Position numbers and translations under genes: made by a program. Of a stretch of 64,000 nt of DNA, positions 33,509 to 43,693 are shown in pieces. The DNA comes from Polytrichum commune (taxonomy: Eukaryota > Streptophyta > Polytrichopsida > Polytrichales > Polytrichaceae). The stretch lies in NCBI GenBank assembly GCA_950295325.1, contig OX485807.1, positions 33,386,440 to 33,450,439 on the forward strand, in the 5' to 3' direction. Position 1 is the stretch's first letter; the number at the start of each line of letters is the position of its first letter. The notes beneath the pieces are model-generated. The model was not told where the DNA came from, searched no databases, and saw only the letters and a list, made by a program, of their open reading frames with translations.

Positions 33509-35092
33509 ATGGGGAAGAGTAAGAGAAACGAGAAGCAAACAACCCTTGCAGGTTTTATCAAAAGACCGAAGGTGGATTTGAATGTCGAATGCAATGAGGT
33601 GGATGGAGAAAGTAGCCAAATTCCTAAAGAGAGTCACCAAGTGGAGAAAGAAAGTGCTACGGTGGTTCAAGGGTGTAGCAATTATGAAACTCTACCAGAG
33701 GAGCAAGCACTTATGCATATTCTAGACCATGAGGCAAATTTGGATGGGCAAGGGAGCATGAAAGCAAGAAATTATAGAGCGGAATGGAGATTCAAGTATC
33801 CCTGGGTAAGAGCTATTGATGTTTTGGGTCAAATTCGATTGAAGTGTATTTTTTGTGAGAAATTTCGAGCAAGTGGACCTTGGGGGGTGGAAAAAGGATC
33901 AGTGAATTTGCAGAACTCTGGATTGCTCAAACACAACTTGAGCAATCAACATATCTATGCCCGTACTAGATGGTTGGGTTCACAGGGGAAGATTGCAAGA
34001 TCAATGGAAACACATATGCAAGAGGCATTGGAATCTAGCAAGGTTAAGATCATTTCCTCTATAAAAATGATTTATTTCTTATCTTTGAACAACATGCCTT
34101 TATCTTCTTTCCCTGATCTCATCAAGTTTGGAAGATACATGGAAATGCCAAGCATTAGTGCAGTGAATGACTATGGGACTTACGAATATGCAGTTTCGGG
34201 TAGGGAATTTCTACTAGCCATTGCTAGTGTCCTTGAAGACAAATTGATTGAGGAGGTTAATACTTCTCCATTTTTCTCTATTATGGTAGATGAGTCCACT
34301 AATAGGGCTTTGGAGTCACATTTGATTACCTATATGACTTATTTAGAGGGTGATGGTATAGGCCAACCCAAAATACAATTCCTAAACCTTCAAGGCCTTC
34401 CAAATGGAACAGCAATATCCATTTTTGAAGCGTGGAAGAAGACTAGTAACAAATATGATTTGGTTCAAAGCCACCTTGTTGGACTTGCTACAAATGGGGC
34501 TGCATCTATGGTTGGTGTGCATGAAGGTTTTGCAACAAAATTGAAGAGAGAGGTCTTACATTTATTTAGAACACATTGCATAGCCCATAGAGAGGCATTG
34601 GCTTCGAAAGATGCAGTGGAAGCAATCACCCCTCTAACTTCATTGGAGAAGTTATCCAACAGATTGCATGGATGGATTGGGAAGTCTTTTTTGAGGAATG
34701 AAGTATTACAAGGTTTTTTAAGTATCATGGAGATAGGGCGCTTGAAGATGTTGCATATTCACAATGTGCGATGGTTGTCAATGGGCCAAGTAATGGAGCG
34801 GATGGCATCAACTATGCCAGCCATTTTATCTTGTTTTCGTGGTCCAAGTGGATGTGAAGAACTGTACCATGAGTTTCGATGTTATTCGGTTTTGTTTTTT
34901 ATTCACCTTCTTGCAGATGTACTTGGAGAGTTGAATACATTAAACAAGATTTTCCAAAAGGAAAACTTGGATCTAACTGAGATTGGAGATGCCATAGAGA
35001 TTACGACACGGTCTTTGTCAAGAAAATTCCTGGTGTATGAATATGAGGAGTTTGGTGCAGATACCAAATTTGTGGCACAATTTTTGGACATT
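33509..35092 (+). pseudogene. hAT transposase, N-terminal two-thirds
   Basis: Starts at ATG 33509 (MGKSKRNEKQTTLAGF). A BED-like zinc finger is formed by CIFC and H..H of LLKHNLSNQH at residues about 110-150. The catalytic region includes FSIMVDESTN (first Asp) and LATNGAASMVGVHEG, where the usual second Asp of the TDGA motif is Asn. HCIAHREAL and VRWLSMGQVMERM are conserved. The host frame is broken after codon 528 by the 15.8 kb element at 35093, which adds 14 foreign residues and a stop at 35137. The missing Asp means the enzyme was probably inactive even without the insertion. Confidence 0.88.
35089..35092. other. Target duplication CATT, left copy
   Basis: CATT precedes AACACTATATTCG here and follows CGAATATAGTGTT at 50913-50916. 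Confidence 0.8.
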
Positions 35093-35488
35093 AACACTAT
35101 ATTCGTTAATCGGAGACTTTGGAAAGTCTCAAAATAAAATACGCCCATAGTTTGGGATGCCAATATTGTGAACATATGGAACTTTGGGAACATGACGGTT
35201 TACAAATTCGCCCGCGAAGAATATTCACATTACTAAAAATAGTAAGTCTTCATATCATAACATAAACATGAACTACACGTGGAAAAAACAATCCAATCCC
35301 AAAATCAAATAGTATTATGTCATTATAAAGTTTAAGGTGTGCATCCCATATATAAGGGTCTTATGGGATTGTATGGCACATCCCAAACGTATTTATAAAT
35401 TTGAATATTATAAATTTATTATATAATAATTGCAATAATACCAAGTCTATAAAGTCCCCCTACATTGAGCCATTAAATCCAACTTATG

Positions 35489-38400
35489 TTATGTTTCCCC
35501 GTCTCCATATTCCGCTTCATATCCATTCTCGGCTTCATTTTCCACAGCTGCAATACGTGCCAGGTTGTCTTTGGCAAAATCTATATGTTTTTGGGGGATG
35601 GTCATTGTTTCCGATTTAGAGCCCTTACGCGGTTTCCAAGCACAAAGTATGGTATCCGTGTTTATCCAAACCGGTCCATATGCTGAGTCCACTGTCCACT
35701 TGAAATTCTTTTTGGTGTCCCAACCTAAATAGGTCCGGAGAACGTTCTGGTCTTTGGTGCTAGGACGGCAATATTCCACTTCAATTTGATGAAAGTTGGG
35801 GCTAGTTCGGATAAAATTGGGTGAAGACAATGCTTTCACCAACCAAATTGGCTTGGGGTGCTCCTCATCTCCTGCTCGTACGAGGACCATATACCCTTCA
35901 TGGCAATCAACACCCACACGAAACGACGGTGCCGGCCGATTGCGCGCAGGACCAACGTAATGCTCGTCCATTTCGAACTCTTCACGGACCTCTCCATTGT
36001 CAAAGAACATGGTGTCGGACTCCACAACCGTCAAACGACTTTGTGGCCAAAATCCTTGTGTCAAAGTTATACGTGTGTCGCCACCAAGTGTCATCAAGGC
36101 CGAGCGAATGCGATCCCAATACGCGGTCAACGGTTCATAAGTATTCCTAACACGTTTGGTGATGTCTTCCTCACACAACTCTTTCCAATATTCAATGAAT
36201 TCGGATATACCTTTGATGATTTCCGGCCCATTCTTCATGGGATCGGGTTTACAAGGCTTTGGATCCCCATCCGGGAGCAAACATTTTCCATCCTTGTTCT
36301 GACGCCACACGAGTATCCCATCCTCCGGACACCAATTAGGAGATGTGCACAAAAGCTTAAACTGCATAGCAGGGACACCATCATCCCTCATATAGAAGCG
36401 GAATTGTTGTGCTTTCGTGTGTCCCACCAAACGGTCGTCTCCCTTCAGCATGTATGGCTTGATGAAGGCCTTGAAATTTGGTACTTCCTCAATCATGTGC
36501 GGGATTACGGGCACATTGTCCAAATCCATGTATGATTTCATAAGAAGCGGTATGGTGGGAAAATCCTCTTCATGCAACTTCATGCTCCAACGTCCAAATG
36601 ACGCATCAATGTCATCGTGTGTGTGCCCCACCATCAAGAAAGACACAAACACCTCTTTGAATATGCCTTTTGCCACAAGCAATGACCAAAAACAAAACAC
36701 ATATCGACATTTATTGTCTTTAGCACAATTATCAAGTTGAACATGGAGAGTTGGAGGCAATGGTTTTGCACAAATGGGTTCTCCACGTGGTTCCGGCAAT
36801 GCCGACATACAAACCTCCTTCCCCTGAAGCACTGCCTCGTAAAGGGGTGTTGTTCCACAACCATCAAAAAGCGCACGGGAAGAGTGAATCGGTGGCTTCT
36901 CAAGATCGCGCAAGAGTTTTGCAAATGAACCAACCGTGTGGTTGGCATCGCCAGGGTAAAAATCCAAACCATAATGGGCATATTTAACGTTCCCATGGCC
37001 GTGGGCGATCATACCTGAGAAAAAAAAACGATGGATGAACAACAAAAATATGGTATAACCACTAAACAGACGGATGAAGTTTGACATATGACAAACAAAC
37101 CCAAAAACATTAGAAATCCTTTCAAACACATTTGTGATTCCATACGAACCTGTGACAGCTACGGGCAACTTGAAGAGACCATCCGTGGCTTTAATTTTGC
37201 GTGCATAACAAGGGCATGCGGTTTTGGCATGGTCCATTTTATCATGGATGACAGTTAGGACCTCCGCAGGCCTCATTATGGATAGTGCACGATTCTTGTA
37301 GTAATCTTGACGGTGTGCCTCCTGGTTGTTGACATGCTCAATGTATTTTCTTTGGTGTCTTGTATGGGACTCGGTGCCTATAGGATGGGCGTCTCGAAGA
37401 CCTTTGTACTTTTCACACGTCGTACACCTGGCAAACTTGTCCCCGGGTCTCTTCAAAATGTACTCTGCAAACTGTTGGTTTTTAATTACACTACACTCAA
37501 CTTGGACAAAGAAATGGGCCCACACCCAGCTTTGCGACCCACTTCGTTTATGTCCGTTAAGATGTTCTTCCATTTTGTGCCCGTGGGCAACACCATTTGG
37601 ACAACTTTCTCCCCGGAGGACAATGTCCTCGTCTTGTGGGGCATTGCATCGGCCAACGGGACTATGATGGTGGAGAGTGTCGCGGAGGCTTGGAGTGTAG
37701 CCTCTCTAGGTTTCTTGGTGCCCGAGTTGCCATGAAATCGAGAACGGCGTCCCAACAAAGAATACTTCCTAAACCTATAAAAATCAGCCTTGGAGACTGC
37801 ATGGATGGAATACCATGCTGTGCAACACACTTCCACATTCTCAAGGGTAACCACCTTATTGCCATGGCTGTCAACATGCAAATTTCTGTGGACCTCGAGT
37901 TTTTTTGCCGACCTCATACGAAAATCCGCAAGCCACATCTCTTGCCGAAGGGACCTAATTTTTTCACGCGGAAAGAATTGACAACATTTCTTCGCACAAC
38001 AGTCCTTTGTGGATACTTGACGGATAGAGTCCTCTCCAAGTATGGAATCCCGTCTACGTTCTTTTTGTATGCCAGACACACGACTAGAATCGTATTTGCG
38101 CAGACCTTTGCGAGGACGTCTTGCGGCCAACAAAGCTGACTGCGTTTGCTTGTGCCGTCGCCCATGATCCCACAAGCTTACTTCTTCATGGAGAACTCGA
38201 CGCAGGGGCCATCGCCGCAAGGAAAATCTCCAAGTCAACGGGACTTCCAACGGAAGTAAAGAATTCAAGATGCAAACGCCAACATCATCCAATCCAAGGG
38301 GGTTGGCATCAATACATTCAAGGGGATCGGAGTTTCTACAAATGCCATTTGCCACAGGGACACCATGCTCGTTCAGAAGAACAACATCAAGGCCCACCCA

Positions 38401-38652
38401 CTGCTCCCTCCCGAAACCGGCACACAATGGAATGTGGTCGTTATCATCCCCATAATGTTGGGAATGTTCCTGCCCTTCCAAAGATTCATGGGAGGATGTA
38501 TCCCCAGACACACCCAGGACGTTAGCCCCTCGAATATAATCCTCCGAAGGCGAAGAGAGGCGACATTCCGTATCCGACGACGATGCATTCGTCGACAACT
38601 CAAATGCACTATCTCCCATATCCATCGCAAACCCACCTAATGACGCGAACAT
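35489..38652 (-). CDS. DDE/DUF7869-like transposase of the 15.8 kb element
   Basis: The ATG at 38652 opens a frame (MFASLGGFAMDMGD) running to about 37510. The second part runs to a stop at 35489, with one GT-AG intron at 37149-37015. The N-terminal half is acidic, then has a Cys-rich segment (CCAKKCCQFF) and a conserved block EVCCTAWYSIHAVSK. The C-terminal half has FARCTTC, then the putative catalytic core: LDNC at about 36.73 kb, CRYVFCFWSLLVAKGIF, and MVGHTHDDIDASFGRW at about 36.62 kb. These match a widespread eukaryotic transposase-like family with RNase H fold (DUF7869, from memory). Around 37500 the two halves are in different frames without a convincing intron, so a frameshift may have disabled this copy. 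Total length about 1010 aa. Confidence 0.7.
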
Positions 38653-39030
38653 GGAATCACAACATATATAAGTCAATCACAAATACAACAAGATTTTAGT
38701 AAACCTAAGTCACAATAGAGCACAAGTCACAGTGGGAATAACAGAACGATCGTCTGCATGCAAACACGCTTCTGTTTGAGTTGGGCATATATACGAACGG
38801 GAGTTCGAATGTTCCCCGTCATTCTGTATGTCAACTAAAACATGGACCGTTTCAATTGTGCAGGGATACCTGTTATATGCCTACACATAACTTCCGAGAG
38901 TCATTGACGCATATGAATGTATTATTCCATGTGCCCCAAATACACATCCCTCGCCCATACTATGTGTATGTGGAGCAAATGGAGCATTTTCCCACATCCC
39001 GCAGTCAATGTCCAGATACATTCCCTGAAT
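38653..39030. promoter_or_regulatory. Upstream region of the transposase gene
   Basis: About 380 bp between the transposase ATG and the palindrome array. It includes one half-decayed palindrome (ACGAACGGGAGTTCGAA, about 38792-38808). No TATA box could be assigned with confidence. Confidence 0.35.
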
Positions 39031-39034
39031 GAAT

Positions 39035-39880
39035 TCGAACGCACGTTCGTATTTATGTCTAATATTTTGTTGTAAATACATATATATTTGTGTGCGTGCC
39101 CAGGGAGGCGTGATGTATGCATCGACATACTCCCAGGTGGAAATCACGAACGCACGTTCGTAAACTCTCGCTCATCTTATGTATATCTGCTGAAATCATT
39201 GATATTTTCGACCTTCTGTTTGCAAATTACTATCGTATTGTATTTACATCTTCATACCCCTTATATCCATGAGTATATGGATTCTGAAAATAAGCGGTGT
39301 CACTTACGAACGCACGTTCGTAAACTCTAATGTCATTTCAGTATGTACCATACACCGTTTACGCGCATTCAATATTTACGAACGCGCGTTCGTAAACTCT
39401 TGCACATTCCCAATGTTCTTCGGATGCTCAAAATGTACATTTACGAACGCTCGTTCGTATATGACTTTCATATTGTTTGTGCCTATGCATAATCGTATCT
39501 GAGTCTATACATTTATGGATGTAAAATATACGCCAAGGCGGTATTTACGAACGCACGTTCGTAAACATCCAACCAACCTCGATATATCTCATCCACAAAC
39601 ACATGCGCGCACTGAAGGTTTACGAACGCGCGTTCGTAAACTCTTGCACATTCCCAATGTTCGGCGGATGCCCAAAATGTACATTTACGAACGTTCGTTC
39701 GTATATGACTTTCATATTGTCTGTGCCTATGCATAATCGTATATGGGTCTATACATTCATGGATGTACATATATGCCAAGGCGGTATTTACGAACGCACG
39801 TTCGTAAACATCCAACCAACCTCGATATATCTCATCCACAAACACATGCGCGCACTGCAGGTTTACGAACGCGCGTTCGT
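39035..39880. repeat. Palindrome array A: ten copies of ACGAACG-NN-CGTTCGT
   Basis: Cores start at 39036 (first base changed), 39146, 39306, 39378, 39443, 39547, 39622, 39687, 39790 and 39865. Nine are exact at all 14 fixed positions, usually extended to TTTACGAACG NN CGTTCGTAAA. The central pair is CA, CG, CT or TT. Each core carries four or more CpGs in otherwise AT-rich DNA. The array lies upstream of the transposase, 0.4-1.2 kb from its ATG, and resembles an operator or binding-site array. Confidence 0.9.
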
Positions 39881-39885
39881 AAACC
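39365..39885. repeat. 244-bp tandem repeat carrying three palindromes per unit
   Basis: CG-type cores at 39378, 39622 and 39865 are spaced 243-244 bp. CA-type cores at 39547 and 39790 are spaced 243 bp. The DNA between them (CATCCAACCAACCTCGATAT, TGACTTTCATATTGT) is repeated as well. Confidence 0.85.
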
Positions 39886-40254
39886 CCCGGTATTTGCGGC
39901 GGTATTTGCGGGATAAGGTTGTCTGCCACCTATGAGTGTACGGTTCACGCACAGGAAACTGGCTCGAGCGCCCTCCGTCGGGTGTCTGGAGCGCACACTT
40001 GGTGTCTCCCGCAAAAAAGAGCTCTGCAATGGGGGGGAGAGCTTTAAGTACTCCTCTACCGTGGTTCAAAATCCCTTGGATTCTCTTTGAAAAGCGGATT
40101 CCCGCCGCCTACTTTAACCTAACAATATGCCATTCTATTCATGCGGGACATAAATAACTTTCTGTATTGAATATGTATGGCATGCACGCATTGATAATAT
40201 GTTCATCCGTTCCACACCTTAGGTGTTACCAAGGTTTCCCGAACCAAAAAATAA

Positions 40255-40510
40255 AATGTATATTCCTATATACATATCGATGTATATATTTACTTATATT
40301 TACATATATATATATATATATATCTTTGTATATATGTAAATATATATCTATATATATCTATATATGTGAATATATATCTATATACCTATATATATATGTG
40401 AATATATATCTATATACCTATATATATGTGTGAATATATATCTATATATCTATATATATGTTTCTTACATATATCTATACTTTACATATATATACATTAC
40501 ATGTATCTAC
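40255..40510. repeat. AT-rich satellite-like tract
   Basis: Irregular tandem copies of TATATATCTATATACCTATA TATGTGAA, with (AT)n. Short frames across it are artefacts. Confidence 0.85.
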
Positions 40511-40867
40511 ATTACATTTATGTACATTATTGCGGCAAATACTCACCAAGTGCATGAACACCAATAAAAAGTCTGGTGAATTCATGCAAGCTACTAAGGT
40601 AGATTAAGGAGATGAATTCAAACCATGCCTAGATATACTTTATATCTTAATTCAAATGCAACTCCAGGTTTGCAAATAGTGAATTGATTCAACATTGTGT
40701 GGAAATGTTGAATTAATTTGGAATGGTGCATAAGATAGTGTAATGATATGAATTGAAACCATACCTATATGGAGTCCCACTTATGCATTGTGTAATTAAA
40801 ATGCACTCAACACTATTAGGTTGGATCACAACATTCCTCCATATAGTGCGGATGGTAAAAAAAACTA

Positions 40868-40894
40868 GGGGTTTAGGGTTTAGGGTTTAGGGTT
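40868..40894. repeat. Interstitial plant telomere repeat (TTTAGGG)n
   Basis: Four consecutive GGGTTTA units inside the 15.8 kb element. Confidence 0.85.
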
Positions 40895-41119
40895 TGTGAG
40901 GGATGTGCATGTCCAGTAGTTCATATAACAGGGTTTACATACAAACTATATTCACTACTCATAAATCCATATTGCACTAACTTAATTTATTTGTAGCTTA
41001 CATTTGATGCGAGCCAAACTTTCAACGATCACCATATTCTGTAATTGGGGACATTTTCATGATTTTGGATACTATTTCAGAACATGGTATTCAAATAAAG
41101 AACAAGTAAAACACAAGAA

Positions 41120-42145
41120 TACATTCAATGTGACACAATAAAGCGATTTGCATGGGCAACACTAACCAATTTGGCACAAATACATCTCATCCGAATAATA
41201 ATTTGAACCACATATTAAATCATTTGCATTTATTTTGAGACTTTCCAAAGTCTCGGATTAACAAATATAATAATAAATTTAATGCAGTAGTTCAAGTTCA
41301 CACATAATAAACTGAATTGAAAGCCTAGTATTTGAAATTGAATTTTCCCGCACCTCTTGTAAGAAAATCCTAAACCGTTCCCACCAATCTTAAATCGGGA
41401 CCTTTATGGATCTTATATTAAATTATTTGAGGAACCATTTAAAAACTTGAAAGATATTTCAATTATGAGAACACTATATATTTGAAAACACCATATTAAT
41501 ACACATCGTTGGGGGTAGGGTTTTCATCGAATCCCTAGTACATGATGTGCAATGTGGAAATTGAATTCATACTCCTTATCTAGAAGATGTTTACAATGAA
41601 TCCAAAGTAGATGAAGGGGATGTAGCATTTAAAATGCATGTTTTGTACTGGACTCCTTATGTTTATGTGATGGAGGCATATACATATTAAAAAGCTTGAA
41701 ATTAACGTGCATTTATTGCTTATACATCCAACTTAGATTATTTTCGTTAATTAGAGAGTTATCATTATATTCCGCAATTGGAGACTTTTTTATGATTTTG
41801 AGACTACTTAAGGACATGTTTTTCAAATAAATAACAAAGAAAACACAAATATATATTCAATGTGACTTAATCAAGCGATTCGCTTGGACAAAATTGACCA
41901 ATTTGACACAAATACATGTCATCACAATAAGAAATTGGACTAGATATTAAATCATTTGCATTTAATTTGAGACATTCGAAAGTCTCTGATTAACGAATAT
42001 AGTGATAGTTGGGAAAGTCTCAAACTAAGTGCAAATGGTGTAATATATAGTTGCATTTCTTATTGTGATGACATAGATTTATGTCAAATCGGTTAGTGCC
42101 CCCCATGCAAATCACTTTATTAAGTCACATTGAATATATTTATGT
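41120..42145. repeat. Internal copies of the element's terminal sequence, partly head-to-head
   Basis: GAGACTTTCCAAAGTCTCGG then ATTAACAAATATA at about 41240 is nearly the inverse of the left terminus of the 15.8 kb element. A second copy (AAAGTCTCTGATTAACGAAT then ATAGTG) ends near 42004, followed at once by the inverted GGAAAGTCTCAAACTAAGTG. Flanking blocks (TTCAATGTGAC, ATTAAATCATTTGCATTTA) are repeated in both. These look like ends of related non-autonomous elements, or scars of a composite origin. Confidence 0.65.
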
Positions 42146-42179
42146 GCTTTGATTACATTGAATTACTAAACCCCAATGA

Positions 42180-42430
42180 ATTCCAACCCATCCCCCCCAT
42201 CCACCCATCCACCCATCCCACACCCCATGCTATCTCCCCATCCCATCCCCTCATCTTCCTAGCCCGACCCATCCCTTCCCTCCCCAATGGGAAGCGGCCA
42301 TGTGGCAGCCCGAGGGAAAACCCTAGAGGCGCGGGCTACCTCCCCGCGCCCCCTCCTCTCCTTCCTCATTCTCATTTGGAGCAGAGAGAGGAGGAGCGCC
42401 GCGTTGGTTTAGAGTTTAGAGGCGAAGCTC
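42180..42430 (+). promoter_or_regulatory. Probable promoter and leader of the DGQHR/HAD gene
   Basis: A sharp switch to C-rich then GC-rich DNA: repeated CCATCCACCCATCC, a telo-box-like AAAACCCTAG, a CTCCTCTCCTTCCTCATTCT pyrimidine patch of the kind seen around plant transcription starts, then GAGAGTT-rich leader repeats. Confidence 0.45.
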
Positions 42431-43031
42431 TTGCATTTTTTAGTTTTGTGTGGTGCACTTCTTTTGTAGGCGCAAGTGTTGAGAGTTATTGACAGTCCCT
42501 TGAGAGTTGCAGCTCAAGAATAGAGAACTCGAGTTAGAAGAGTTGAAAGTTGGAGAGTTTAAAGTTTATAGAGTTTAAAGCTTGAGAGTTGGAAGGCTAA
42601 GATTAGGATACTCAAGCTATAAGCTTGATAATTGCAAGTTTTAGAGTAGCAGCTTGAGAGATACTGCATTTGAAGTTGCATATACATCAGAGTCTTAGTT
42701 AGGGTTTGTACATAGCATGCAACAACTAGTGTGAAGGCAATTTCAGTGGTGCAGTGGTGCATTTGACTTTCAAATCACCTTGCTTTTGTGGGGTTTCCTG
42801 GGGTTTTCAACAACGGAGCAAGCAGCTTTTGGGTGTGTAAAATTTCAGAGTAAGCACAATATTCCTTCCCTTCTCAAATCCTTCACAGTCTATATTTGTT
42901 CATTATTGAATGGCATGTGTTTTGGAAGTCAAGTTCGGATCCTCGTTCTGAATTCTCTGTCACATTCCAAGTCTATATGTTTTGATTGTATTGTTTTTCT
43001 TCAATCTCACCTTTCTGACGAACACTTGCAG

Positions 43032-43079
43032 GCACAAGTGCAAGCTTTGTTGAGACACAGCAAGCAAGACCTTGCCATA
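43032..43079 (+). other. Possible small non-coding leader exon
   Basis: Acceptor CACTTGCAG before 43032 and donor CATAC|GTATGT at 43080 bracket about 48 bp. The following intron to 43693 carries palindrome array B. Confidence 0.35.
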
Positions 43080-43178
43080 CGTATGTATACGAATTCGTAT
43101 ATATACGAATCCGTATATGTACGGACACTATATTGTTATTATTAATTATATATATAAAAACAAACAACAGGCTCATTT

Positions 43179-43659
43179 ACGAACGAGCGTTCGTAAATAC
43201 CTCTACCGCGCACAATATACACCCATTTACGAACGCGCGTTCGTAAATGCATAGGCCGCGCAAAATATATACCATTTCACGAACGCGCGTTCGTAAAGAT
43301 TCTTTGGAACCCAAGGACTACGTTTACGAACGTGCGTTCGAAACTCTAAATCCAAAATGGAGGGATATATCCATGCTGTAATTCATATAAGTACTTAAAT
43401 CCAATCACAACACTAAATTTAACTCAGTAGGTTCTACAATATCACATGACTTTACGAACGCGCGTTCGTATAGTTATGTACAAAATACTAATAAACAGGA
43501 ATCTCATATTACGAACGCGCGTTCGTGAAAGATGTGAACCAATGTGAATGCATTAGAAACACCCTGAAATGCATAAAGCATTCAAAACTTCGTATTTCCA
43601 AAAACCACACTATGAAAATAATATGCATGGCACGGTGTTGTTTACGAACGAACGTTCGT
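43179..43659. repeat. Palindrome array B: seven copies in the 5' intron
   Basis: Cores start at 43179 (AG), 43229 (CG), 43279 (CG), 43326 (one mismatch), 43454 (CG), 43511 (CG) and 43644 (AA). The first four are spaced 47-50 bp. The last sits 35 bp before the splice acceptor preceding the start codon. Confidence 0.9.
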
Positions 43660-43693
43660 AAAAACAATTCTGATTTGCTCTTGTGTGATGCAG

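Noticed and set aside
35858-36740. Plus-strand ORFs of 225 and 107 aa
   Set aside because: They lie opposite the conserved core of the DDE-like transposase and look like its antisense.
39269-39929. Overlapping short ORFs with repeated RTHVRK, YERAFVN and TNARS peptides
   Set aside because: These are the palindrome read in different frames. The ORFs are artefacts of the repeat array.
40167-40433. 88-aa ORF rich in Tyr/Ile
   Set aside because: It is a translation of an AT-rich tandem tract.
39035-43660. CRISPR-like array of palindromic repeats with spacers
   Set aside because: Spacing is irregular (47-160 bp), there is no cas gene, the context is a plant transposon, and copies occur in introns and exons far apart.
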